Origin: CALGFI01 sp963786805 | GTDB taxonomy: Bacteria > Actinomycetota > UBA4738 > HRBIN12 | NCBI GenBank assembly: GCA_963786805.1 | Contig: CAWBAK010000004.1 | Coordinates: 670,270 to 734,269 of the forward strand | Length of the DNA: 64,000 nt | Direction: 5' to 3' | Shown: positions 23,750 through 32,119 of the stretch, in pieces | Layout of the letters: each line of letters starts with the position of its first letter | How positions within the stretch are numbered: position 1 is the first letter of the stretch | Notes under the pieces: generated by a model | What the model saw: the letters and a program-made list of their open reading frames with translations, nothing else | What the model was told of the DNA's origin: nothing | Database searches by the model: none | Program-made: the position numbers and the translations under genes

Positions 23750-25378
23750 TCAGCGCCGAACGGATCGGCGCTGCAACACCGAGAAGCCGTCGACGGCGAC
23801 GACACTGCCGGTCGCCTCCTCACGGGACTCGCCGAGGACGACGATCCGCACGGTGTGGATGCCCCGCTCGAGCCCGGTGACGCGCGGGGCGCTGCCCACC
23901 GTGCGCACGCGAGCGTAGGTGTCGACGGTTCGGACGAACCGCCCGTCGACCCAGATCTGCGCGATGCCGTGGTTCGGCCCCCGCACGGTGTTCCAGACCA
24001 CCCCGGTCCCTCGGAACGTGAACTCCGCGTCGGCACCGGCCTCGGCACTCGCGGCGACGCGACCACCGGGCCCGCCTCCGTGCCCGAAGAACTGCCACGC
24101 ACGCGGGCGCTCGTAGGCGACCGGCGCGCTCCCCTGTTCCAGCTCGGTCGGCGCCGTGAAGATTCGCGACGTTTCGGGCGCGAGGTTCCCGAAGCGATCG
24201 GCCACGCCGTGGAACGCCGAGTGCGGGTTCACGACCACCTCGTAGCTCGCGCCGGGAACGAGCGGCTGGTCGGGAGTGAGGAGCACGCGCCGAACGTCTC
24301 CCGTCGAGCAGTTCACCGACCACCCGATCCCGGAACGACAGGTGATGCGGGCGCGCTCGCGCCGGCCGTCGTCGGTGCCCCGCAGGAACATGCCCTGCGG
24401 TGAAGCTCCCAGCACCACTTCGTCGAACGACACGACGACCGACCCCGTGAAGCTGGCGGGGCTCGAGATCCGCACGACGGGCGCCCTCGTGTCCGGCACG
24501 TCGATCGTCACGGACCCGATCGACGGACCGGCCAGCTGGTTGACGTCGACGCATCCGCGGATGCCGGGTACCGAGCCGCAGTCGCTCCGCTGCCAGAGGG
24601 ACCATCCGTTCCCGTCCCAGTTCCTCGCGGGAAGCGCGGGCTCGCGAACGCCCCAGTGCGCGACCCAGAGCACGTCGTACCCGGCCTCGGCGATCACGGT
24701 CGTGTTGCCGGTGCGTTCCGCCCAGCCCGTCGGGCTCGTGTAGACCATCGGACGCACGCCGATGCGCTCGTGGACCCGTCGGAGCCACGTGAGGATCCAA
24801 CGCGTCAATCGCCGATGCGAGAGGCCGCCGGTCGTCTCCAGGTCCAGGACCGGGATCACGTTGCCGGGCTCCAATCGCGCGACGTCGAGGAAGTGGTTCG
24901 CCTCGCGGACGGCATCGTTCGGTCTGGGGTCCGGACGAGCGAAGTGATACGCGCCGAACGCCAGGCCGTTCGCCTCGGCGAGGATCTTGTTTCGCAGGTA
25001 GGTGTCGTCGATGTAGGTGCGGCCCTCGGTGGCCTTCGCGATCGCGAAGTGGTGCCCGGAGCGAGCGACCCGCCCCCAGTCGATCCGACCCTGATAGTGG
25101 GAGACGTCGATGCCTCGCAGGCGCGCGCCGGGCCTTGCAGGGACGACGGCCCGCGTGAGCGACACGGCACCGGCGCCGACCGAGGCCGAGCTGGCACCCA
25201 CCGACGCCGCGACCAGGCGACCGAACGCCGCCGCCGGCGACACCGTCTTGTTGGTTGCGACCGCCTGCCGGTCGGCGTGTTCGTCGCTGTTGCCGAACAC
25301 GCCGGGGAACGCGGCCGCACCGAAGACTGCCATCGCGAACAGTGCAACGGTCGCGACGGCGCGCTGCAACACGCCCAT
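23750..25378 (-). CDS. Secreted GH25 muramidase with C-terminal beta domains
   Basis: A 542-residue exported protein. A signal/anchor segment at ~1-25 is followed by a GH25 lysozyme domain from residue ~88: GIDVSHYQGRIDW (Asp91) and PVLDLETTGG (Asp179, Glu181) carry the catalytic acids, and VDVNQLAG closes the barrel. After it come an immunoglobulin-like (Big_5-type) domain at ~300-395 and a beta-sandwich of carbohydrate-binding type to the end. It should cleave peptidoglycan, for remodelling or competition. The ATG at 25378 has a GGGGGAGAG site; an upstream TTG at 25399 is less likely. Confidence 0.88.
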   Translation of the reverse strand: MGVLQRAVATVALFAMAVFGAAAFPGVFGNSDEHADRQAVATNKTVSPAAAFGRLVAASVGASSASVGAGAVSLTRAVVPARPGARLRGIDVSHYQGRIDWGRVARSGHHFAIAKATEGRTYIDDTYLRNKILAEANGLAFGAYHFARPDPRPNDAVREANHFLDVARLEPGNVIPVLDLETTGGLSHRRLTRWILTWLRRVHERIGVRPMVYTSPTGWAERTGNTTVIAEAGYDVLWVAHWGVREPALPARNWDGNGWSLWQRSDCGSVPGIRGCVDVNQLAGPSIGSVTIDVPDTRAPVVRISSPASFTGSVVVSFDEVVLGASPQGMFLRGTDDGRRERARITCRSGIGWSVNCSTGDVRRVLLTPDQPLVPGASYEVVVNPHSAFHGVADRFGNLAPETSRIFTAPTELEQGSAPVAYERPRAWQFFGHGGGPGGRVAASAEAGADAEFTFRGTGVVWNTVRGPNHGIAQIWVDGRFVRTVDTYARVRTVGSAPRVTGLERGIHTVRIVVLGESREEATGSVVAVDGFSVLQRRSVRR

Positions 25379-25576
25379 CGAGTTCTCTCCCCCTGCCAAG
25401 GTGGATGCGTGAGGCTACCGAGCCAACTGCACCAATCGGCGGTACGACGGCGATGAAGTAGTGACCGGTGTGAACTTCCGTGCACGCTTCGCGTTCGGGG
25501 GTGTCGCCGACCCGGAGGGTATGTTCGGCCCGGGAACGCGGCGCCGGGACGAGCGCCGCCAGGCGAGGGAGGCAGC

Positions 25577-25969
25577 ATGCTGGGATGGGTCGGCGACATC
25601 GAGCGCCAGACAGTCGAGAACGACACGTTCCGGACCGTCCTGTTCACCGGCGATCACCAGCAACTGACGGTGATGCGACTGTTGCCCGGACAGGACATCG
25701 GCCTCGAGATGCACCCCACCACCGATCAGTTCCTGCGGATCGAGGCCGGGAACGCCCGAGTCGAGTTCGGCAGGACGAAGGATTCCATCGACGAAACGCA
25801 CGATGTCGAGGACGACTGGGCGATCATCGTCCCGGCGGGCACGTGGCACAACGTCGTGAACACCGGCGCCGGCGACGTGAAGCTCTACTCGCTCTACGCG
25901 CCTCCGGAGCATCCGGAGGGCACCGTGCACCGCACGAAGGCCGACGCGGAGGCCGCCGAGCACCACTGA
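25577..25969 (+). CDS. Cupin-domain protein
   Basis: A 130-residue single cupin. Motif 1 is GQDIGLEMHPTTDQFLRIEAG and motif 2 is IIVPAGTWHNVVNTGAG, giving a His/Glu/His-type metal site. Stand-alone cupins of this kind are often called mannose-6-phosphate isomerase-like, but no substrate can be inferred. A GGGAGG ribosome site precedes the ATG. A second unrelated cupin gene follows after 52 nt, probably on the same transcript. Confidence 0.82.
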   Translation: MLGWVGDIERQTVENDTFRTVLFTGDHQQLTVMRLLPGQDIGLEMHPTTDQFLRIEAGNARVEFGRTKDSIDETHDVEDDWAIIVPAGTWHNVVNTGAGDVKLYSLYAPPEHPEGTVHRTKADAEAAEHH

Positions 25970-26021
25970 TCCGCGGGACACGCCCGCGGCGACATCTCGA
26001 GACCAGGGGGTTCGAACGGAC

Positions 26022-26408
26022 ATGGACGTGTCGAGGGCGAGCGAAGGATCGTTCGGCAAGGGCGACGAGGGACGGTTCACCGGTGAGGTCTGGTTGCGTC
26101 CGACCGTCAAGGCGGAGGACGGTACGGACGTCGGGCTCGTGCACTTCGTGCCGTCGGCGCGGACCCGCTGGCATCGTCATCCCGGCGGCCAGTTCCTCTA
26201 CGGCGTGACCGGACGCGGGCGGGTCCGGACCCGGGGCGAAGCCGGCCACCTCCTCGAGCCGGGCGACGTGATCCGCGTGGGACCCGACGAGTGGCACTTC
26301 CACGGTGGGACGCCGGACTCGCCGCTCGTGCACGTCGCGGTGAACCTCGGCGGCGCCCCGGATTGGGGCGACCACGTCACGGACGACGAGTACGCCGAGA
26401 CGTTCTAG
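26022..26408 (+). CDS. Cupin-domain protein (carboxymuconolactone/quercetinase-like)
   Basis: A 128-residue cupin with motif 1 TRWHRHPGGQFLYGVTGRGRV and motif 2 GDVIRVGPDEWHFHGGTP. It resembles the small cupins that are found next to or fused with carboxymuconolactone decarboxylase proteins. The metal ligands His/His/Glu-like positions are present. Probably cytoplasmic; the substrate is unknown. The region from 26409 to 26540 after it holds nothing I can identify apart from the next gene's ribosome site. Confidence 0.82.
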   Translation: MDVSRASEGSFGKGDEGRFTGEVWLRPTVKAEDGTDVGLVHFVPSARTRWHRHPGGQFLYGVTGRGRVRTRGEAGHLLEPGDVIRVGPDEWHFHGGTPDSPLVHVAVNLGGAPDWGDHVTDDEYAETF

Positions 26409-26540
26409 CCCCGCCAGGACCCCGCCGCTAGGCGCCAGAGAGCGACCACGCTCCGTGCGATCGAGGTTCACCGGCGGCTCACACGGGTAGCGCCAGACTG
26501 ACCGCGCCCAGCACATCTGGGCACCGCGGAAGGAGGACTC

Positions 26541-26849
26541 ATGCTCAAGGTGACCGAGAAGGCCAGGTCGGTTTTCCAGAAGCTCGTGGACGGCGTTGGC
26601 GAAACCGACGTCATCCGACTCGTTCCCGAACCCCATCCCGACGGGCAGCAGGGCATCGGGATCGAGGCCATCGACCAGCCCGGTCCCACCGATCGCCCGA
26701 CCCAATCCGAGGGACCCGAGGACGAGAATGCGGTCGTCATCGTCATCGCGGCGGACCTCGCTCCGGCCCTCGACGATGCCGTGCTGGACGCGCGCGAGAC
26801 CGACGAGGGCGCCGACCTGTTCGTACGTCCGCAAGCCGCGGCCTCATAG
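26541..26849 (+). CDS. Cysteine-less HesB/IscA-fold protein
   Basis: A 102-residue protein whose start (MLKVTEKARSVFQKLVDG) and end (ALDDAVLDARETDEGADLFVR) follow the A-type iron-sulfur carrier fold. None of the three conserved cysteines is present; the protein has no Cys at all. It therefore should not carry a cluster. Similar Cys-free versions are common in actinobacteria, with unknown role. GGAGG lies just before the ATG. Confidence 0.7.
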   Translation: MLKVTEKARSVFQKLVDGVGETDVIRLVPEPHPDGQQGIGIEAIDQPGPTDRPTQSEGPEDENAVVIVIAADLAPALDDAVLDARETDEGADLFVRPQAAAS

Positions 26850-26886
26850 CCCTCGCGCGGCTCGCGCCGCTGCCTTCCTGCTGCTC

Positions 26887-26916
26887 TTGAGCGACGCGCC
26901 TTCTCAGGCGGATAAT
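26887..26916 (+). promoter_or_regulatory. Probable housekeeping promoter of the permease-amidase operon
   Basis: TTGAGC (26887-26892), an 18-nt spacer and GATAAT (26911-26916) match the sigma-70 consensus well in an otherwise GC-rich gap. It would give a leader of about 24 nt containing the GGGAGG ribosome site of the permease gene. Confidence 0.5.
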
Positions 26917-26946
26917 CGTCCGCTGTCGCCGGACGGGAGGCTTGCG

Positions 26947-28446
26947 ATGGAAGGCTCCACGAGCACCATGTCCTCGGACCGCGGGCTCGCACGGGAGGCG
27001 ATCGGGCTTCGCGAGGTCTTCTTCCAGTCGGTCACGCACATGGCGCCGGCGGCGGCCGTTTCCTTCTCGATCATCGTCGGCGCGAACTTTGCCTCGGGCT
27101 CCCTGCCGCTCTCGGTCCTGTTCGCGCTCATCGGCTGCCTGCTGGTCGCGATCTCGATCGGCCAGCTCGCGAAGCACCTGCCCTCGGCCGGCGGCTTCTA
27201 CACCTACACGGCACGAGGGCTCCACCCGTCGGTTGGGTTCCTCGTCGCGTGGGGCTACGCGTTCGTCGAGCCTCTCATCGCCCCCGCGCTCTACCTGATC
27301 TTCGGTCAGGTCGTCGCCGGGACGCTCGAAGCGGAGTTCGGCTGGTCGTTCTCGCAGTGGTGGTGGGTCGCCGCGCTCGCCGCCGCGGTCGTGGTGTTCC
27401 TGCTCGGCTACTACGGGATCCAGATCAGCACGCGCGTCGGGACGCTCCTGGGCGTGTTCGAGATCGCGGTGTTCGCGGTCCTGGCCCTCTGGCTGATCGT
27501 GAAGGCCGGCGGCGACAACGACCTGAGCGTGTTCTCGACCAAGTACGCGACCGTTCCGGGCTTCGAGGGGCTCTCGGGGGTGATCGCCGGGTCCGTCTAC
27601 ACGATCCTCGCGTTCATCGGGTTCGAGGCCGCGGCGCCGCTCGCCGAGGAGACCAAGGATCCTCGCCGGACGATCGGCCGCGCGGTCGTCCTGTCCTGCG
27701 TCGGCATCGGGATCTTCTACGTGCTCACCACGTATGCCGCGGCCGTGTTCTTCGGGCCGGATCGGTTCGCGGAGTTCCCCGCCTCGGGCGCCGGGAACCC
27801 GTGGGACGGGCTCGCCCGCGCGGCATGGGGCGCAGGGTGGGTGCTCGTCTTCCTCGCCATCGCCAACTCCGCGATCGCGAACTCGAACGCGGGATCGAAC
27901 GCGGCCACGCGCACGTGGTACGCGATGGGTCGCATCCGGTTGCTGCCGGCGATCCTGGAGCGGACGCACCCGAGGTACCGGTCGCCCCACGTCGCCGTCA
28001 TCGTGCAGTTCGTGATCGGCGTCGGCGTCTCGCTGTGGCTCGGAGCGCAGTACAACAGCCCGTTCCTCGCCTTCGCGATCCTCGGCACGATCATCGGGGC
28101 CGTCGTGATCGCCATCTACATGGCGGTGAACCTCGCCTGCCTCTTCTACTACGCGCGGGAGCAGCGGAACGAGTTCAACCCTCTCTTACACGGCGTGGTC
28201 CCGATCCTCGGGATCGTCGCGTTCGTGCCGGGGTTCCTCGTCGCGATCGGCGTCGGCGGGTCGATCTTCGACTTCATCAGCCCGCTGCCGTACCCGTTCA
28301 GCGTTGTCGGCCCGGTCGTCGGAATCTGGTACCTGATCGGGATCGTCTACCTCGTCTACCTGTACTCGAAAGCACCGGAGCGCGTGCGCGACACGGCGAA
28401 GGTGTTCATCGAGGACGAGGCTGCCGAGGCGCCGGTCAGGATGTAG
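26947..28446 (+). CDS. APC-family amino acid/amine permease
   Basis: A 499-residue transporter with about 12 membrane helices. The first helix region SVTHMAPAAAVSFSIIVGANFASG and the consensus FIGFEAAAPLAEETKDPRRTIGRAV (after helix 6) are diagnostic for the amino acid-polyamine-organocation superfamily. The substrate is not readable from sequence. GGGAGG precedes the ATG. The next gene, an acetamidase/formamidase homologue, starts 4 nt after the stop, so import of an amide or amine followed by hydrolysis is a reasonable inference. Confidence 0.9.
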   Translation: MEGSTSTMSSDRGLAREAIGLREVFFQSVTHMAPAAAVSFSIIVGANFASGSLPLSVLFALIGCLLVAISIGQLAKHLPSAGGFYTYTARGLHPSVGFLVAWGYAFVEPLIAPALYLIFGQVVAGTLEAEFGWSFSQWWWVAALAAAVVVFLLGYYGIQISTRVGTLLGVFEIAVFAVLALWLIVKAGGDNDLSVFSTKYATVPGFEGLSGVIAGSVYTILAFIGFEAAAPLAEETKDPRRTIGRAVVLSCVGIGIFYVLTTYAAAVFFGPDRFAEFPASGAGNPWDGLARAAWGAGWVLVFLAIANSAIANSNAGSNAATRTWYAMGRIRLLPAILERTHPRYRSPHVAVIVQFVIGVGVSLWLGAQYNSPFLAFAILGTIIGAVVIAIYMAVNLACLFYYAREQRNEFNPLLHGVVPILGIVAFVPGFLVAIGVGGSIFDFISPLPYPFSVVGPVVGIWYLIGIVYLVYLYSKAPERVRDTAKVFIEDEAAEAPVRM

Positions 28447-28450
28447 CGAC

Positions 28451-29461
28451 GTGGACGTCGTCACCTATCGCCCCGAGCCGGCCGAGTTCGCCTGGACCTT
28501 CGGCGGCGTGCCGCCGGTCCGGCGCGTCAAGCCCGGCGACGTGATGGAGCTCTGGACCGAGGATGCGTTCGGCGGCAAGGTTCGGGGGCCGGACGACTGG
28601 GTCACGAAGGTGATCGAGTTCCCCTTCGTGAACCCGCAGACCGGCCCGTTCTACGTCGAGGGAGCCGAACCGGGCGACACGCTCGCGATCCACTTCGTCT
28701 CGATCGAGCCGTCACGCGACTGGGCGGCCTCGTGCACGGTGCCGCTGTTCGGAGCGCTCACCTCGACGCACGCGACGGCCACCCTGCAGGATCCCCTCCC
28801 CGAGATCGTTTGGATCTACGAGGTCGACGCCACCAAGCGCACGGTGACGTTCCGAGGTGCGGCGGGCGGCGACCCGATCGAGCTGCCGCTGGACCCGATG
28901 CACGGCACGGTCGGCGTCGCGCCGGCGTCGTTCGAGGCGCGTTCCTCGCTCGTCCCGGACGCGCACGGAGGGAACATGGACACGCCCGAGATGCGCGCCG
29001 GCGTGACCTGCTATCTGGGCGTGAACGTCGAGGGGGCTCTGTTCTCGATCGGCGACGGCCACTGCCGGCAGGGCGAGGGAGAGACGTGCGGCGTCGCCGT
29101 CGAAGCGGCGATGGACACGGTGATCGCGATCGACCTCGTGAAGGGCCGCGCCACCCCGTGGCCGCGCCTGGAGAGCGATGGTCACGTGATGTCGACGGGC
29201 TCCGCGCGGCCGCTCGAGGACGCGTTCCGGATCGCGCACGTGGACATGGTGACCTGGCTGACCGAAGAGTACGGGTTCGACAAGCTCGACGCCTACCAGT
29301 TCCTCACCCAGGTGGCGGAGAGCCCGGTCGCCAACGTGTGCGATCCCAACTACACGTTCGTCACGAAAGTCTCGAAGCGGTACCTGCCGCGCGGCGACGC
29401 GTACGAGGGGATGCACGGCCGGTTGAAGGAGACCGCCGCGGGATACCGCCGAGGTCACTAG
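28451..29461 (+). CDS. Acetamidase/formamidase family amidohydrolase
   Basis: A 336-residue member of the FmdA/AmdA family, which releases ammonia from short amides. Characteristic blocks are VKPGDVMELWTEDAFGG, GPFYVEGAEPGDTLAIHF, the GGNMDTPEMRAGVTCYLGVNVEGALFSIGDGHCRQGEGE core that carries the metal/catalytic residues, and a C-terminal VCDPNYTFVTKV. The GTG start is 4 nt after the permease stop. The operon order permease-amidase is a recurring actinobacterial arrangement for amide nitrogen use. The natural amide is unknown. Confidence 0.88.
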   Translation: MDVVTYRPEPAEFAWTFGGVPPVRRVKPGDVMELWTEDAFGGKVRGPDDWVTKVIEFPFVNPQTGPFYVEGAEPGDTLAIHFVSIEPSRDWAASCTVPLFGALTSTHATATLQDPLPEIVWIYEVDATKRTVTFRGAAGGDPIELPLDPMHGTVGVAPASFEARSSLVPDAHGGNMDTPEMRAGVTCYLGVNVEGALFSIGDGHCRQGEGETCGVAVEAAMDTVIAIDLVKGRATPWPRLESDGHVMSTGSARPLEDAFRIAHVDMVTWLTEEYGFDKLDAYQFLTQVAESPVANVCDPNYTFVTKVSKRYLPRGDAYEGMHGRLKETAAGYRRGH

Positions 29462-29466
29462 CGGGC

Positions 29467-29516
29467 GGAACGGTCAGCCGACGGCCGGCCGGGAACGGTC
29501 AGCCGATGGCCGGCCA
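29467..29516. repeat. 25-bp tandem duplication at the ferredoxin 3' end
   Basis: GGAACGGTCAGCCGACGGCC... at 29467-29491 is repeated at 29492-29516 with two mismatches. The second copy contains the ferredoxin stop codon region, so the duplication lies just beyond and across the stop. Confidence 0.6.
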
Positions 29517-29828
29517 CGCGGCAACGACCGGGTGGTCCTTGTCCTGCGGCCCGGCCTGCGCGGCCCCACCAGGGGAGTCGAGCCCGGTCACGGCGTCCGT
29601 GAACCACTCCGCGTTGACCTGCGCGAACTGCTTCCACTCGCCGGGCAGGTCCTCGTCGGAGAAGATCGCGGTCACGGGGCAGACCGGCACACACGCATCG
29701 CAGTCCACGCACTCGTCCGGCTGGATGTACAGCATGCGTGGACCCTCGTAGATGCAGTCGACCGGGCACTCGTCGACGCACGCCTTGTCCTTCACATCGA
29801 TACACGGCTCGGCGATCACATAGGCCAT
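29499..29828 (-). CDS. fdxA: 7Fe/8Fe ferredoxin
   Basis: A 109-residue FdxA-type ferredoxin. Cys9, Cys17 and Cys50 would bind the 3Fe-4S cluster and Cys21, Cys40, Cys43 and Cys46 the 4Fe-4S cluster (EPCIDVKDKACVDECPVDC, then CVDCDACVPVCP); Cys25 is the usual extra residue. The C-terminal ~50 residues are the normal extension. It carries electrons in the cytoplasm. The start is MAYVIAEPC at 29828, as in other FdxA proteins; the 11 codons upstream are not conserved-looking. Confidence 0.95.
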   Translation of the reverse strand: MAYVIAEPCIDVKDKACVDECPVDCIYEGPRMLYIQPDECVDCDACVPVCPVTAIFSDEDLPGEWKQFAQVNAEWFTDAVTGLDSPGGAAQAGPQDKDHPVVAAWPAIG

Positions 29829-29903
29829 GGCCGACAGCCTACCCGAGCCCGGCGGGGGCAAACAGGCCGGAGCCCTGAGATCGGAAGGGGTATGGACGCT
29901 CGC

Positions 29904-30296
29904 TCAGGAAGAGCCCATCTCGTCCATGGCCTGCTGCTCGGAGAACTGCAGCCATGTCTCGGCGACCTTGCCGTCCCGGATGTGCAGCACGACCACCTGC
30001 TCCTGCTCCAGGTCCTGGCCGTCGCGGGAGGCGCGCACCGTGTTGAGGATCACGGCGTGGTCGTCGTTCGCCAAGATGTCGTGGTTCTCGATCTCGGGCG
30101 GGGCGTCCAGCATCTCCATCTGCTTCTGGAACAGCTGGGCCAGGCCGTCCTTACCCCGATAGTCGCCCGCCATCGACCCTCGACCCGGGAAGTGCACGAC
30201 GACGTCATCGGCCTGGAAGCTCATGAACGTCTCCATGTCGCCCTTGGCAAGGGCCTCCGTCGCACCTCGAGCGATGTCCTCGTTGGGGTGGGTCAT
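29904..30296 (-). CDS. SnoaL/NTF2-like protein
   Basis: A 130-residue cone-fold protein: ARGATEALAKGDMETFMSFQADDVVVHFPG, then GDYRGKDGLAQLFQKQMEM and VVLHIRDGKVAETWLQFSEQ. Such proteins include polyketide cyclases, ketosteroid isomerases and many of unknown role. The pocket His/Asp residues are not enough to pick an activity. It stands alone between the FmdB-like and ferredoxin genes. Confidence 0.8.
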   Translation of the reverse strand: MTHPNEDIARGATEALAKGDMETFMSFQADDVVVHFPGRGSMAGDYRGKDGLAQLFQKQMEMLDAPPEIENHDILANDDHAVILNTVRASRDGQDLEQEQVVVLHIRDGKVAETWLQFSEQQAMDEMGSS

Positions 30297-30415
30297 GACC
30301 CCTCCTCTCGCCGATCGATCAACGATCCCATCCTCACGCTACGCCGGGTGACGATGCCGAGCAACCGAGGGTCCATGGGCGGAGGGAGAACATCGGCGCG
30401 ATGGTGTCGCCAACG

Positions 30416-30637
30416 TCAGTGGCCGCACGCGCAGGCGCCGCCGCAGCCGCATCCGACGGTTCGCGCCCAGCCGACGTCGCCCGTTGCCGGCCTGCCCGCG
30501 ACGAACGAGAACCGTCGCTGAACCCGGTCGCCGCCGCACGAGGGGCAGATGGGTTCGGTGATGACGGAGGCCGTCATCGCTCGACGCTCCTCGAATCGGT
30601 GCTCACACGCGAGGCAGAGGTACTCGTACGACGCCAT
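30416..30637 (-). CDS. FmdB-type zinc-ribbon protein
   Basis: A 73-residue protein starting MASYEYLCLACEHRFE, the FmdB/CxxC_CXXC_SSSS pattern, with a second pair ICPSCGGDRVQRRFSF completing a zinc ribbon. The C-terminal tail is Gly/Cys-rich (GCGCGGACACGH), giving further potential metal ligands. FmdB-like proteins are proposed regulators or small DNA/RNA-binding factors; this is not proven here. An upstream open extension lacks the conserved start and was not used. Confidence 0.82.
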   Translation of the reverse strand: MASYEYLCLACEHRFEERRAMTASVITEPICPSCGGDRVQRRFSFVAGRPATGDVGWARTVGCGCGGACACGH

Positions 30638-30662
30638 GGCCGAAGGATACCCCGCGGATAAA

Positions 30663-30691
30663 GGGGCGGCCCTCCGGATGAGGGCCGCCCC
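30663..30691 (-). terminator. Strong hairpin terminator after the cupredoxin gene
   Basis: GGGGCGGCCCTC and GAGGGCCGCCCC form a perfect 12-bp stem with a 5-nt loop, beginning 24 nt beyond the cupredoxin stop on the minus strand. A short TTT follows. This is a credible intrinsic terminator. Confidence 0.65.
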
Positions 30692-30714
30692 CGCCACACC
30701 GATCCCGCGAAGGG

Positions 30715-31929
30715 CTAGGCGACCGAGACCTCGCCTTGCATGAACGGATGGATCAGGCAGAGGAACTTGAACGGCCGGCTCCCCGACGCGGCGTTGAAGC
30801 GCAGGACATACGTTCCGGCGTCCGTCACGTTGGCTCCCGCGATGCCGGAGCTCTCGAAGTCCCGGCGTCCCGTGACGACTCCGTCACCGGCGGGCAGCCC
30901 GAACCGTCGGTCGACGTCGAACTCGAGCTCGGCTACGCCGCCCGGACATAAGCCTGCCGCGGTCGTCGAGGTGAAATCGGCGTCCGCGTCGGGTGTGCTT
31001 CCCGTGTCGCCATCGGTGTCGCAGACCGGGACGAACGACCGGTTCGCGATGCGCAATCCCTTCTTCAGGGGGAACGTGACCGTGTGATCTTCGAAGATCA
31101 ACTCCTCGAAGTGCCACCGGACGCGCTGGCCCTCGTCGAGGTGAAGCGTCCTGGGGTAGAACTCGAGGAGGGAGAAGCCCGGACCATCCACGCCGGCGAA
31201 GGCGTCCACGATCGGGCCACCGTCCTGGCCCTGGGCGAGAAGCTCGCGATGGAGCCGCCCCGCCGCGCGCGCGTCGCGAGCGACCCTGCGGTCGCGGAAC
31301 TGGTCGATCTCGGCCTGCGTCGAAGCCGTCTCGGTATCCCCGACGACGGTCAGCGTGCTCCGCATGTTGATGTGCACCAGGCAGAGGAACGTGGCTACGT
31401 CCCCTGGAGCGGCGTCGATCGTCGCCGAGAACGAGACGCCCTGCGCGTTGATGTTGTCCGGGTTGATCACGCCAGAGTTGACCACCGTCGATCCGTCGTA
31501 GACGCACGGATCAGACGCTCGTCCGCAGTCCAGCGGCACCGGCAGCAGCGCGGCGTTGTTGAACTTCGCGCTCCCGAGCGCCTCGTCGGGATCCGGCCCG
31601 ATCAATGAGAAGGGCTTGCCGAAGTCACCGGCGTTGGCCGCGACCCAAGCATCGGCGTCGGTGTTGGCCGGCAGAAGCGTCGCCGTGTGGAACCCGGCGA
31701 GGTCGAATCGGACGGTATCGCCCTGGTGGACGGTCAGGTCCGGTGTGTAGAAGCGCATCCCGTCGGCGGGTGCCCCTCTCGCCAACGGCTCGATGAACAG
31801 GGGAGCTCCGACCTGGACCTGGTACGTGGTCGCCACACCGGCACCCGCCGGCGGGGCGACGACGAACGTCACGGCCAAGATGGTCAGGACGCTCCCGATC
31901 GCCGCCTTCTTCCGAACCTTCGCTGCCAT
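30715..31929 (-). CDS. Secreted protein with two cupredoxin domains
   Basis: A 404-residue exported protein (signal peptide ~1-30). Two plastocyanin-like domains each keep type 1 copper ligands: GFHTATLLP with FLCLVHINM in the first, and FEDHTVTF with FLCLIHPFMQG at the C-terminus. A helical linker rich in Arg/Asp separates them (about residues 200-235). It may carry electrons or sequester copper outside the membrane. No lipobox is visible. It is followed by a strong hairpin terminator. Confidence 0.82.
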   Translation of the reverse strand: MAAKVRKKAAIGSVLTILAVTFVVAPPAGAGVATTYQVQVGAPLFIEPLARGAPADGMRFYTPDLTVHQGDTVRFDLAGFHTATLLPANTDADAWVAANAGDFGKPFSLIGPDPDEALGSAKFNNAALLPVPLDCGRASDPCVYDGSTVVNSGVINPDNINAQGVSFSATIDAAPGDVATFLCLVHINMRSTLTVVGDTETASTQAEIDQFRDRRVARDARAAGRLHRELLAQGQDGGPIVDAFAGVDGPGFSLLEFYPRTLHLDEGQRVRWHFEELIFEDHTVTFPLKKGLRIANRSFVPVCDTDGDTGSTPDADADFTSTTAAGLCPGGVAELEFDVDRRFGLPAGDGVVTGRRDFESSGIAGANVTDAGTYVLRFNAASGSRPFKFLCLIHPFMQGEVSVA

Positions 31930-32119
31930 CGTCCCCTCCGTCTCCGGTCGGACTATTTCCGACGACTATGCGGATTTAGCCTGCCGAGCCGGGAGCGGTC
32001 AAATCGCCGTCGGAGCGGAGATCGTCGCCGACGCGCGGGTGGCGTTCGTCGTCTTGACGGTTGACGGCGAGGAGGCCGGCAGGGGCGCGCCTGCGACGGG
32101 TCTTGCATCATGTAGCCAC

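Noticed and set aside
32050..32070. A second copy of the palindromic element (CTTGACGGTTGACGG).
   Set aside because: It matches only half an arm, lacks the inverted repeat and may be chance.
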